Source: JAJRZL01 sp964557855
GTDB lineage: Bacteria > Zixibacteria > MSB-5A5 > GN15 > FEB-12
Direction of reading: 5' to 3'
Length of the DNA stretch: 64,000 nt
NCBI GenBank assembly: GCA_964557855.1
Contig: CAZLBP010000015.1
Span: 18,161 to 82,160, forward strand
In this document: positions 50,784-60,200 of the stretch, one piece after another
Position numbering within the stretch: position 1 is the stretch's first letter
Layout of the letters: the number at the start of each line of letters is the position of its first letter
Program-made: the position numbers and the translations under genes
Notes under the pieces: generated by a model
Databases searched by the model: none
Told to the model about the DNA's origin: nothing
Seen by the model: only the letters and a program-made list of their open reading frames with translations

Positions 50784-51117
50784 GATTAGTAGGACAAATC
50801 GACAACACGCACGGACATCATTGCCTGAACGACAATAACAGAAACCGGGAGATATTGGGTTAAACAGGTAATTGCCATAAACGGGTGAACGGGCGTAACT
50901 CGCATTGTGGTGAGGGCTGATCTTAGATCTTGCTTTTCAATTGTGATTACTTCCAGCTATCCGCGGACTCTTGATGTGAACGTGCTTCGGATCTGACTAC
51001 ACTATTCACTATATTTCGCACAGGATTCCGTAGTCCAAAGCGATAGAATCCCAACCTGCTGTTGTTCATTGATACTTACCTGTCAAATTGAATTTCGTCG
51101 CTCTCTGAGTAAGGACA

Positions 51118-51792
51118 ATGCAGGGTAAGAACAAGAGGGGTACCGAACCTTCAACGCTGCTCGTTAGTTTTCTTTGCGGCTCGATTTCAGGCTTGCTGCT
51201 GGCGCTGAGTCGTTTCGAGGTGGAACTGTGGCCGATTTCGTTGGTCGCTCTGGCGCCGTTCTTGTGGACTGTCTACTGTGACACGGTGATGGGCGCCGTC
51301 CTGTCGGGCGCCGCGCTGGCGACGACTTTCATATTCGTCTCGCGTGGTTCGCTTCTGTTTTCGTCACCATTTCTATTGGTTAGTGAACTGCTGGTACTAA
51401 TGGCAGTTTTCGTAATCCTGGGTGTTGCTATCCATAGATCAAAAAAGCGTCTGGGTTTTGACCCGGTGTTTATAGCTTTGCTGTGGTCGGCGGTGGTGTA
51501 CGTACACAGCTTCAATCCTCGCAGCGACCTGCTTTGGCCACACTTGCATGAGCAGTCTAATCTCATTCATCAGTTCTGCTCGCTGTTTGGCGTTCTACTA
51601 TGTGGCTTTATGGTTGCGCTGGTGAATGCGGTGGTGGTGAAGTCATTGTGGATAGCAACAGCAATGATGCGATCCGGTCGTTGCGGAGTAAATAGAAACT
51701 GCCGATGGCTCCTTGCTTTTCTTTATGCAATCTGGTGGGCGGATCGCTATATGTTCCCTGATAAACCTGATCCTCCAATAAAGCATGTTTGA
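51118..51792 (+). CDS. Membrane protein resembling the membrane half of Lnt, no nitrilase domain
   Basis: A 224-residue protein with about six hydrophobic helices. The segment LLLALSRFEVELWPISLVALAPFLWT closely follows the first helices of apolipoprotein N-acyltransferase (Lnt). However, the protein ends where the catalytic nitrilase domain of Lnt would begin, and no Glu-Lys-Cys triad is present. Either it is a truncated Lnt relative or a membrane protein of the same fold with another task. It is the first gene before the IPTL-tailed proteins and XrtH, on the strand of the substrates. A role in lipid-linked processing of these exported proteins is conceivable but not shown. AAGGA precedes the ATG closely. 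Confidence 0.65.
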   Translation: MQGKNKRGTEPSTLLVSFLCGSISGLLLALSRFEVELWPISLVALAPFLWTVYCDTVMGAVLSGAALATTFIFVSRGSLLFSSPFLLVSELLVLMAVFVILGVAIHRSKKRLGFDPVFIALLWSAVVYVHSFNPRSDLLWPHLHEQSNLIHQFCSLFGVLLCGFMVALVNAVVVKSLWIATAMMRSGRCGVNRNCRWLLAFLYAIWWADRYMFPDKPDPPIKHV

Positions 51793-51925
51793 TCCTAGAC
51801 TTGTAGGCAGCCGGTGTTCCGGCTAATTATCAGGTAGTGATCCTATACGATTTGGCTTTCAGTCGCCCTGTGGATGGGGTGACTTCCATGATGTAACCGG
51901 TAGTACAAGTATGAAAGGTATTGCA

Positions 51926-52441
51926 ATGAAGAATCAGATAGTATCAGTACACTCTATTGCTGTACTTGCCGTTCTAACGATATGTATGTTTGGGGCATCA
52001 GATACATTTTGTCAGGTTTCGGTGAGTGCAGCGCCGGCAGTCGCGCCGATTGGTACGCCAGCCACTATCACAATAAGCAACGCAGGTACAACACCTTGCA
52101 CCCTTACGGTTGTTAACGTGAAACGTCCCAATGGTACCAATGATATATATCATGGTCTGACTATCATCATTCCAGTCGGAGGTGCCACGAATCTCGAGTA
52201 CCCGGAAGCATGGATTAGGGGGTGTTGTCCCGGTGCCAATGTCAACGCAGTTGGCACTTATATCGTCTCAGTTGACGCTGCTTGCAGCCCATCGCAGGAT
52301 TTCCAAACAACTTTTGAAAGGACACCAGGCACTATCCCCACCCTCACCGAATGGGGTGCTATCCTCTTCACCCTCCTCCTGCTCGGCTGGATGGCGTGGG
52401 TGCTGGTGAGGCGTCGGAAGTCCATTGTCGGGGAATTCTGA
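51926..52441 (+). CDS. IPTL-CTERM exported protein, XrtH substrate (short)
   Basis: A 171-residue protein with a signal peptide (MKNQIVSVHSIAVLAVLTIC), a compact beta domain of about 95 residues (ATITISNAGTTPCTLTVVNV, containing several cysteines) and a complete IPTL sorting tail. The tail consists of IPTLTEWGAIL, a hydrophobic helix LLLLGWMAWVL and a VRRRK cluster. Exosortase H is expected to cut near the IPTL motif and transfer the protein onward. The start at 51926 is preferred for its AAAGGT site; ATG at 51911 is an alternative. The beta domain resembles bacterial Ig-like domains, with unknown ligand. Confidence 0.9.
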   Translation: MKNQIVSVHSIAVLAVLTICMFGASDTFCQVSVSAAPAVAPIGTPATITISNAGTTPCTLTVVNVKRPNGTNDIYHGLTIIIPVGGATNLEYPEAWIRGCCPGANVNAVGTYIVSVDAACSPSQDFQTTFERTPGTIPTLTEWGAILFTLLLLGWMAWVLVRRRKSIVGEF

Positions 52442-53320
52442 TGTAAGACAGAGCTTAAGAGCACACACCACAGGGGAACAGGCCTGACGCCGGTTCCCTC
52501 ATAATTCTCCTCGGGAGTTTAAGTGCGTGTGCATCTAACTGTGATATCTCGGACCTCAATAGTGAATTTTCGCTTGACAGAGTAGGTGTTCACTCGTATC
52601 ATCCGGTAGCACATCAATCGAACAGACATCTTCGGTAAGCAGTGATGCTAACGGCTTGTGAGCCAAATGGACGGAGATATTGGGTATGACAAGGATGCTC
52701 TTGGCAGGGATTTGATGTACACAGTGCAGGAAGTGTTCTGAAGATTCTTTTGACTTACTATTGATTCACAATCGGTCCGTTCCGCCCACAAAACACGATT
52801 TGACCAATGATTGTTCATGAACCTTGATCATTGTTGAGTGTTACATTTCTTTTTGCCGCGGCTACGACAGCTACAGTCATACCTGGTAACATGGATATGG
52901 ATGGTAACATGGATATGGATGCCGTATTTCAGCCAAAGACTCAAGACATACTACCAGTGCCCATAGTGGGTTGGTGTGATGTCGCGATTGCGCCATGCTC
53001 AGCCGCGCTCCTTGTGTGGCTATGCCTCGATCTGAAGCTACGGTTCGTCTCATTGTTATCATTAAGGGACCCACCCGCCGTTGGGATTCTCCAACCTGGT
53101 TCACTCCGTCCCCACATTTTCCAACCTCGTCGGTCGCGCGCGCCAAACCCGTTTTCGAGAGACGCTTGTTGCAACGGACCGTCCACTCCTCCATGAATAG
53201 ATCGGTTGGGTGGCATTGAAAAGGCACAGAGATTCCATGTCAGCAATGTAGAGCTGTAATGAGGCACACTTTCGTTACAATGGAAACGACGATACGTGTT
53301 CAAAACGAAAAGAGGCACAT
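52442..53320. other. Gap with a promoter, a short tandem repeat and no convincing gene
   Basis: A textbook promoter (TTGACA, 17 bases, TATCAT at 52574-52602, plus strand) is followed by no clear gene. An 18-base unit GGTAACATGGATATGGAT is repeated exactly twice at 52885-52920. A frame of about 120 codons from 52831 has no family resemblance. It contains a hydrophobic patch after VPIVGW that might be a decayed sorting tail. Confidence 0.5.
52574..52602 (+). promoter_or_regulatory. Predicted promoter without an obvious gene
   Basis: TTGACA-N17-TATCAT. Start near 52609. The next certain gene begins 700 bases later at 53321. Confidence 0.6.
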
Positions 53321-54850
53321 ATGTTACATGACTTGAAATTCACATGGGGCGTTCCGGGCGTTTGGAGTAGATGCGGCGCGAACAATTGGTTGGCAATCGT
53401 ACTGGTCGTTTTCTTCTGTCCCGTTCTCGTGAATGGACAGCAATGTTCACTGGATAACGGGGAGTTTGAAGACCTGCCGAACACTTCGTGGACCGGGGTC
53501 GGACAGGGCAATCCGCTTAATCCCGATCCGGAAATAACAACCGACTGCAATTCCGCCGGTCTCAGAGGTTTACGAATCGGTACTGACGGCAATCGGCCAG
53601 GGAAAACAGTCTCACTGGTGTATCAGGGATTTAAATGCGACGGTCCACTAGGGAACTGGTGCACCATTACATTCAAGGCCAAGTTCTTTGCCGGTGGCGG
53701 CGGCGGTGAGATAGCATATGTGGGTATGCACGACAAGGACCAGCCCGGCGATTCTAAGGTGCGGAAAATTCCGGCCAGCCCCGGCTTTGTAGAATACAAG
53801 ATTTCAACGCATTCATGCACGCAGGACGTGGTACTCGTGTTCGGGGTCGAGAACAAGGATAATCAAGGAGATTTACAGCCGCTGCAGTCCCAGCTGTGTA
53901 TCGATGAGATTTCCTGCGAGTGCACGGACAATGACACGACCACCCCGGTAATCGAAAACAACCCTTACGATCCGGAAACGCCTTTCTCGCCTAATGATCC
54001 ACCATCAATCGGTGAACCCGGCACCAACCCCGTACCGACGGGACCTGGTGTCAGGAACGGCGGGTTTGAAGATACCGACAATCCCGTTTGGGTCGGTACT
54101 GCCACCGGCGCCAGCGGCGTAGGTCCCGGAGTTGAAGGTCAATGCGCTTCGGCGGGTCTGTATGGCATCCGGATCGGAGCCCAATCGGCGACCAAGCCCG
54201 GCAAGGCACGCTCTGAGGTACTTCAGGTGTTCAATTGCGCACACCAGCCGGATCCCGATGACTTCTGTACCATCAGCTTTAAGGCGCAGTTTATCCAAAG
54301 CGACCCCAATGAAAAAGCCTGGGTGGAACTGAAAGGTACTGGTACTGACGGCATGGGTAATCCTATTGAAGCTGTGCAGAAGGAAATCCCGGTCGGTGCC
54401 GGTTTTGTGGCTTATTCAATTTCCGTGGAAAAGGCCTGCCGTAACCCCGCCATTATAAGGTTCGGCATCAATGCCGGTGGCAATGCCAACGTTAAGTCAC
54501 GGCTGTGTATCGACGAGGTCAGTTCGGGTTGTACCGGAGAGGATGCTACGTCGCCCCAGCTTGTTTCGGATATCACTCCGGAATTTTCGCTGGATACGTG
54601 CTGTATACCTTCCGGCGCCGAATCCAATAGTTACATACTGCCTTCCGACTGTAATGGCAACGAGGTACCGGATGCTCACGATATTCTGGTGGGCACCAGC
54701 GCTGATCTTGATGGCGATGGATTTCCTGACGAATGTGCCGTCGGTGTCATCCCCACCCTCACCGAGTGGGGTATCATTATCTTCAGCATTCTCCTTTTTG
54801 GCTGGATGGCGTGGATACTGGTGAGGCGTAGAAGGGCAATGAGCATGTAG
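53321..54850 (+). CDS. IPTL-CTERM exported protein with duplicated beta-sandwich domains
   Basis: A 509-residue protein. The N-terminal hydrophobic segment (about 24-40) is a signal peptide. Two homologous domains of about 160 residues follow: CSLDNGEFEDLPNTSWTGVG...CTITFKAKFFAGG and RNGGFEDTDNPVWVGTATG...CTISFKAQFIQSD. Both have the NGxFE start of carbohydrate-binding-like jelly rolls and end with LCIDE. A calcium-binding-type loop pair (DCNGNEVPDAHDI, DLDGDGFPDEC) precedes the sorting tail IPTLTEWGIII...LFGWMAWILVRRRR. AGAGG precedes the ATG. It is the largest XrtH candidate substrate here and probably a cell-surface or matrix protein. Confidence 0.9.
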   Translation: MLHDLKFTWGVPGVWSRCGANNWLAIVLVVFFCPVLVNGQQCSLDNGEFEDLPNTSWTGVGQGNPLNPDPEITTDCNSAGLRGLRIGTDGNRPGKTVSLVYQGFKCDGPLGNWCTITFKAKFFAGGGGGEIAYVGMHDKDQPGDSKVRKIPASPGFVEYKISTHSCTQDVVLVFGVENKDNQGDLQPLQSQLCIDEISCECTDNDTTTPVIENNPYDPETPFSPNDPPSIGEPGTNPVPTGPGVRNGGFEDTDNPVWVGTATGASGVGPGVEGQCASAGLYGIRIGAQSATKPGKARSEVLQVFNCAHQPDPDDFCTISFKAQFIQSDPNEKAWVELKGTGTDGMGNPIEAVQKEIPVGAGFVAYSISVEKACRNPAIIRFGINAGGNANVKSRLCIDEVSSGCTGEDATSPQLVSDITPEFSLDTCCIPSGAESNSYILPSDCNGNEVPDAHDILVGTSADLDGDGFPDECAVGVIPTLTEWGIIIFSILLFGWMAWILVRRRRAMSM

Positions 54851-54949
54851 TGATTGTGCGTCTTCAATGTGCTGTCACATGGGTTCATGTGACAGCACGA
54901 ATGGCGTTGCAATTTGGATTGAGATTCGTTTGCAGAAAGGAAGGATACT

Positions 54950-55600
54950 ATGATTCGTGGCCACAACCTTAAAGTAAACCTTGCGCTGTGCATTCTGATC
55001 TTCTTCGGTTTGGCGATGATCCCTGCCGCTACAACAAGTTCAGCGAACAACGGCACCACTTGGGGTGAAGATTGGGATGGAGATGGAAAGAATGACCATT
55101 TCTTCGAAGACAAGGATGGTGACGGTAACCCGGAACGAGGCTGGACAGACGAGGATGAAGACGGAGTTTACGAAGAATTCTGGTGGGACCCGGATGATGA
55201 CGGCGATTGGGACAGCAAGTTTGACTACAACGATGCGGGCAACAAGTTTGAGGGCGGCAAGATTGATCGTGATAAAGACGGAAAGTTCGATCGAAAATGG
55301 GAGGATACTGATGGCGACGGCGCGACTGATGATGATGAATGGTCCGACATTGATCCGCCGGAAGACGTCGATGGTCCACGACCTCGGGAGACACCGCAGG
55401 AACAGCAGCAGGGTTGCGACCCGGCGGATAATTGTCCCCCGAATACACCCGTCGAGCCTTGTGTCTTGATACCTGAGATCTGTCCGAATCCAATCCCCAC
55501 TCTCACCGAATGGGGTGCGATTATCTTCAGCATCCTGCTGCTCGGCTGGATGGCGTGGGTGTTGGTGCGACGTCGGAGAAACCTGACGGCCGGTATCTAG
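54950..55600 (+). CDS. IPTL-CTERM exported protein with acidic calcium-type repeats
   Basis: A 216-residue protein: signal peptide (about 1-32) and a stretch of about 100 residues with at least six DxDxDG-like loops (DWDGDGKND, DKDGDGNPE, DEDEDGVYE, DPDDDGDWD, DRDKDGKFD, DTDGDGATD). These resemble EF-hand-like or thrombospondin-type-3 calcium loops. A proline/cysteine-rich linker (GCDPADNCPPNTP) leads to the sorting tail IPTLTEWGAII...LLGWMAWVLVRRRR. The acidic repeats would stiffen on calcium binding, fitting a surface fibre or matrix role. It is the last of the substrate genes and converges on the exosortase genes across a 59-base gap. Confidence 0.9.
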   Translation: MIRGHNLKVNLALCILIFFGLAMIPAATTSSANNGTTWGEDWDGDGKNDHFFEDKDGDGNPERGWTDEDEDGVYEEFWWDPDDDGDWDSKFDYNDAGNKFEGGKIDRDKDGKFDRKWEDTDGDGATDDDEWSDIDPPEDVDGPRPRETPQEQQQGCDPADNCPPNTPVEPCVLIPEICPNPIPTLTEWGAIIFSILLLGWMAWVLVRRRRNLTAGI

Positions 55601-55627
55601 CACTATGACAACTCATTCGAAGTATGT

Positions 55628-55653
55628 GGTGTCGGGTCGTTGTGCCCGACACC
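55628..55653. terminator. Hairpin between convergent genes
   Basis: GGTGTCGGG (55628-55636) pairs perfectly with CCCGACACC (55645-55653). The T run is weak, so it may be a repeat-derived hairpin. The arms match those of the dispersed repeat at 33652-33698. Confidence 0.55.
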
Positions 55654-55659
55654 GCATCT

Positions 55660-56343
55660 TTAATCAGACGAGGTTCTCCTGACATACTCCGGATACCACC
55701 TGTAATAGAAGAACAGCCCCGCCCAAATGGCCACCGGGATTATCTGTCCGTCCAGCCGCGTGATTATCCGATCACTGTAATAGATGACTTTCCGCGGAAT
55801 GTCAGAGTACAGATTGACGCCGTCCATGCGCATGTGCTGGCCGTAATGGTTGAATACGATCAGCACAATCCGCAATATCTGAACCGGGAAGAGAAGCAAA
55901 AAGCCGATAATCAGTATTTTGGCGCGAAGTCTCGGATCAACGTTCGGCACTGCCATAATAAGGGCCAGCAAGAACACACTGTTGAATGAAATCTTCCGGT
56001 AGTTGATGCGATGCGGCTTGTTGTCCGGGGAAGGCGCGTAGTAGATACTGATGCCGTTCTCTTCAACAACCAGCGACTGAGTCAGATCGTAACCATCGAA
56101 AAGGAACACGATCTGCTCCGAAACCATCGTCAGAACAGCGTTCACAGCCGGCGCCGTCAATAGCCACAAACCGAACCCGATCAGAAAGAACACGACGAAG
56201 CGGATCAGGAACTGCCCACGCGTACTCAGCCGGCCGTCCAGCAGCGACCGCCGGCCTGCCGGTTTACGCTTCCTTTTTGATTTTTCGCGACCAGAAATCC
56301 CAGACGAAGATCGCCCAGAGGATGATGATCGGCTGCCAGACAT
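55660..56343 (-). CDS. Exosortase H-associated membrane protein
   Basis: A 227-residue membrane protein with a basic, serine-rich N-terminus and about four helices (near residues 46-68, 116-136, 139-160 and 200-218). It lies directly after xrtH on the same strand and overlaps it by 80 bases in another frame, so the two are translated as a unit. Genes in this position next to XrtH encode a partner membrane protein of unknown role. The start at 56343 is chosen because a strong GAGGAGG site lies nine bases upstream; ATG at 56349 is the alternative. Its motif RIVLIVFNHYGQHMRMDGVN loosely recalls exosortase regions. Confidence 0.83.
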   Translation of the reverse strand: MSGSRSSSSGRSSSGISGREKSKRKRKPAGRRSLLDGRLSTRGQFLIRFVVFFLIGFGLWLLTAPAVNAVLTMVSEQIVFLFDGYDLTQSLVVEENGISIYYAPSPDNKPHRINYRKISFNSVFLLALIMAVPNVDPRLRAKILIIGFLLLFPVQILRIVLIVFNHYGQHMRMDGVNLYSDIPRKVIYYSDRIITRLDGQIIPVAIWAGLFFYYRWYPEYVRRTSSD

Positions 56344-56785
56344 AGACATGAACCTCCTCGAATACATCGGGATAGAACTGGCCCAGGTAGAAGAGGCTGA
56401 TCACCCGCACCAGATTGAGGGCAAAGATCGCCGCCACGCCCAGTAGTATCCCCCACAGTTTCTCCTTAAACCTGGAGGGAAATGCCAGGACCCCGGATAT
56501 CAGGATAGCCGTCGCATAGATGCCGTTGCACCCGTCAACGATGTTTATTGAGTAGGACGAAGTCGAGAGATGGTTGTTATGTACTCGAGCGCCGGCCCCA
56601 AAGATGTTCATAACGCTCCCCGAGAACTCTGCCACCAGGGAGGTGAACGGCACTACTATCGTTTCATGAACCGCTTCGATCTGAAAGATCACAACAAAAA
56701 AGAGAAGTATTGCCACGAATGCGGCATAGAGACGCAAGAGCGATTTCAGGACTTGCTTATTGATATCCAGGCGTCGTTTAGTCAT
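56264..56785 (-). CDS. xrtH: Exosortase H, transpeptidase-like sorting enzyme for IPTL tails
   Basis: A 173-residue multi-span membrane enzyme of the exosortase/archaeosortase family, which processes proteins with a C-terminal motif-helix-basic tail. The catalytic triad is visible: C86 in VDGCNGIYATAIL, R127 in LNLVRVISLFYLG and H146 in EEVHVYVWQP. Length matches XrtH, the class that acts on IPTLxxWG tails, and three such substrates lie just upstream on the other strand. The ATG at 56785 gives the standard size; a longer frame to 56980 would add 65 residues with an extra hydrophobic segment and is less likely. Confidence 0.9.
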   Translation of the reverse strand: MTKRRLDINKQVLKSLLRLYAAFVAILLFFVVIFQIEAVHETIVVPFTSLVAEFSGSVMNIFGAGARVHNNHLSTSSYSINIVDGCNGIYATAILISGVLAFPSRFKEKLWGILLGVAAIFALNLVRVISLFYLGQFYPDVFEEVHVYVWQPIIILWAIFVWDFWSRKIKKEA

Positions 56786-57083
56786 AACCTGCACTTTGGT
56801 CGGCCTCTCACGGGCCAGTCCCATCCCTCCGAACCCGGCCGCAACAGATTTCCTGCCATAAAATACAATTCCGGTGGCGATTACGCAACCGAGAACTAAG
56901 TACATTTGATGCGCGATCCCGAGTCCGGCGACGAGGACATTCCGTCGCACAGGAGCCAAATCCATCCTTTGCGTCGCCACTGACGCATGACAATAATCAT
57001 AAAACAGGCCGTATTACTCCCATATAATGAGAATCATTGAACCATTTTTCGATAATGTCGACTAATCATATGTGCGGTTTGGC

Positions 57084-57112
57084 TTGACAGTATTTGTCAG
57101 TCCTAATATATT
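57084..57112 (+). promoter_or_regulatory. Promoter of the 1357-residue protein with palindrome over -35
   Basis: TTGACA, 17 bases and TATATT, with a start near 57119 and a 160-base leader. TGACA-GTATT-TGTCA (57085-57099) forms a perfect 5-bp inverted repeat over the -35 box, a candidate operator. Confidence 0.65.
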
Positions 57113-57278
57113 GTAGGTAAGCAGGTAGATGTGTCGAGTTTATGTTCCGACAGGTTTCGTACCTACGCGTGAAGCGAATGTCAAGAGAGTGATGACAATC
57201 AACCTTAGACTCAATAGTTGTGCGAGACTATATAGTGCTTTCCTCGCAATCATGTAACTTGTAAACATAGGAGAAGCT

Positions 57279-60200
57279 ATGCTCAGAAAGCTCTTGGTCT
57301 TGACCGTGGTTGTGGGTTGTGCAACATTGGCGGTGCCTCCCGTGGTTGCCGACTGGATACCGGAGGACGGCCACAAGATGCACTATCCTCAATTTCCGGA
57401 CGAGGCGGGCTGGGATGTCAATGCGACTCAGCCTTTGGTTTTGGCCGATGACTGGATGTGCTCGGAAACCGGCTGGGTCAAAGATGTTCATTTCTGGGGC
57501 TCGTGGATGCACGGCGTAGAGGGACAGGTATTGTACTTCGTTCTCAGTATCCATGAAGACATCCCCGCCAATCCACCGGAAATCCCTTACAGCCGTCCCG
57601 GCGCGACTTTGTGGGAGCGGGAGATTACTAATTTCATCCCGCAACCGATTGACCCGCCCGCTATGGAAGGCTGGTATGATCCGGCCACGGGGCAGTTTTT
57701 CACGGACGATCACCAGGCATATTTCCAGTACAATGTGTTCCTCGAGGAGCAAGACTGGTTCTGGCAGGAGGAGGGGAGAATCTACTGGCTCAATATCTCG
57801 GCCGTCTTAGAGGACCCGGCGGCGACACAATGGGGCTGGAAATCGACCCAGGATCACTGGAACGACGACGCCGTCTGGGCCTTCTGGGGCGAACTGTTCT
57901 GGATAGACATGTGGGAACCGCCGGATTTCCTGCAGTCACTGGATCTCTCGTTCGTGATCACAGGCGGCACGGACGACACGTGCGAATACTATAAGCCGCC
58001 GTATCCGGATTATTCTCCGCAAGGCATGCCCGACTTTGATCAGAAGCAAAGCAACTGGTGGGATGCCAACAACAAATGGTCACACGACGGTCCAGCTGCG
58101 CTGGCGAATTGTCTCTGGTGGTTTGATTCAAAATTCGAACCGAATCCGGTCGACCCGCGGCCATTTGGCGTAACACCGGCCAATGACAACTATCCTCTGC
58201 TGGCTCCCTACGGTCCTTGGGATGATCATGACACGGCCAATGTTCAACCATTCGTAACGGATTTGGCGACGAACTACACGAACACGAATCCCGGCGGAGT
58301 CGGGGGTACGACACCCTGGGATCTGCAAACCGGATTCCGCAATTACCTTTCTGTTGTAGGTCTGACCGGGCAATATCGCGATACGTTCGAATTTCTGCCG
58401 ACATACGACTACATCAAGGCACAGGTGCTGGATTGCCAGGACGTGATTCTGTACCTCAGTTTCTATGAGGATATGGGTACGCACTGGTCGTACCTCGGCA
58501 GCCACTACGTGACCACAGCTGGTGTTTGTACTGATCCGACCAAGCGTCAGTTATGCATTTCCGATCCATATCTTGACGCCCTTGAGGGCGAGCCTCCCGC
58601 GGGCTCGGCTCACGGCGGTACGGTTCACAATGACGCTGACAATATCAGTGGTCCTCATAGTCAAATCCACCATGACCCGTATCAGCTGACGCCGATGATT
58701 CCTCCCGGCGGCACGAATCCCGTCGAGGTAATCAATTACCCCATCACTCCGGGAATAGTCAACAACTTCACGGGTATGAACGTGACAGTGGACTTCGGCT
58801 TCTGGCAGGGTGGAACAGTTTACACAGCTATTGATAACGCCTGGGTCATCTGTCCCGACACCGCAGTTGATACCTGCGAGTACTACAAGGACAGTTACGG
58901 TGATTATGCCCCGAACGGCGTGCCGGACTTCGACCAGAAACAGGATAACTGGATATCACCGTTTACGGGCAATTGGAGCTGGTGCGGCCCGGTCGCTCTG
59001 GCCAACTGCTTCTGGTGGTTTGACTCCAAATTCGAGCCAAACCCGGTCGATCCGCGACCGTTCTACCCCGGTCCAGGCAATCCGCCCCTGAATGACGGCT
59101 ACCCATTAGTGTCTTCTTATGATCCATCCGGTATCTGGGATGATCATGATACGAACAACGTCATGCCGTTTATCAGTCAACTGGGCACCGCCTGTAATGT
59201 CGACAACGTTGTACCGGGCACCATGCTCTCGGATCTTGACCTCGGGGTACACAACTGGCTGAACATGGTCGGTCTGGGCGGAACGTACACTACCTACGTT
59301 GTCCTGGGTCCGGAGTTCGAGGAAGTCAAAGACTCGATATTGTCATGTCAGGATGTTATCCTCCTGATCGGTTTCTACGAAATCCTGCCTACCGGCGATT
59401 GCCAGTGGCTGGGTGGTCACTATGTAACAGCCGCCGGTGTGTGCACGACAGTAACCGATATTTGTGTTTCAGACCCCATGTTCGACGCCAACGAGGGCGA
59501 ACCGCCGGCCGGTGCGGCACATGGTTCATGGGTTCATAATGATGCGTTCTTTGTATCCGGGCCCCACGGGACTAATGACCATGACCGCTACAATCTGCAG
59601 CCAAATCAGTGGCCTTGCCCGTCGCCGGCCACCTGGGAGTTCACGAACTATCCTACCAACTGGCCGGATATTATGGTGTTCGAAAACGAGAACCCGCTGA
59701 ATCCCATGCCACCGGTGACGTACCAGGGCAGCCCGATAGTGGCGCTGCTCGATGCGGCCCTGATTATTTGCCCTGCCGAACCACCGCCGTCAGATACGGT
59801 CAAGTGCGAACCGCAGGGTGGGGTTAACCCAACGCACCCGCCTACCTATTGGTACGATGTCACTCCGGGCGGTAGTGGCGGACGCTGTGATTTCCATGTG
59901 AAGGTGTTCGACAGTATAGCCGCCCACTACACGAACTGGGTTGAACCGGCCGGCTGGACGCACGCGGTGCACAAAGTAGGCAGCGACTGGTGGGTCTCCT
60001 GGTGGAGTCCGGGTTGCACTAATGCCATTTTCTCCACCTTCCGGTTCCAGTACGACAATCAATATCAGTCAGTCTGGAGTGACTGGGTCACCACCCAGAG
60101 CGGTACCAATGATCCGACGCTTGGTGGCATTGATTCAACTGCGAATCATACTACTGATCCCGACGGCTATGGTTACCGAGTGCATGTACCCTTTTATGAG

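Noticed and set aside
52831..53196. Possible secreted protein of about 120 residues
   Set aside because: No ribosome site at the TTG start, an internal 18-base duplication and no family similarity. A decayed sorting-tail gene is possible, but support is too thin for a CDS call.
52941..53318. Minus-strand frame that looked like a transposase fragment
   Set aside because: No DDE, HNH or tyrosine-recombinase motif could be found and there are no terminal inverted repeats.
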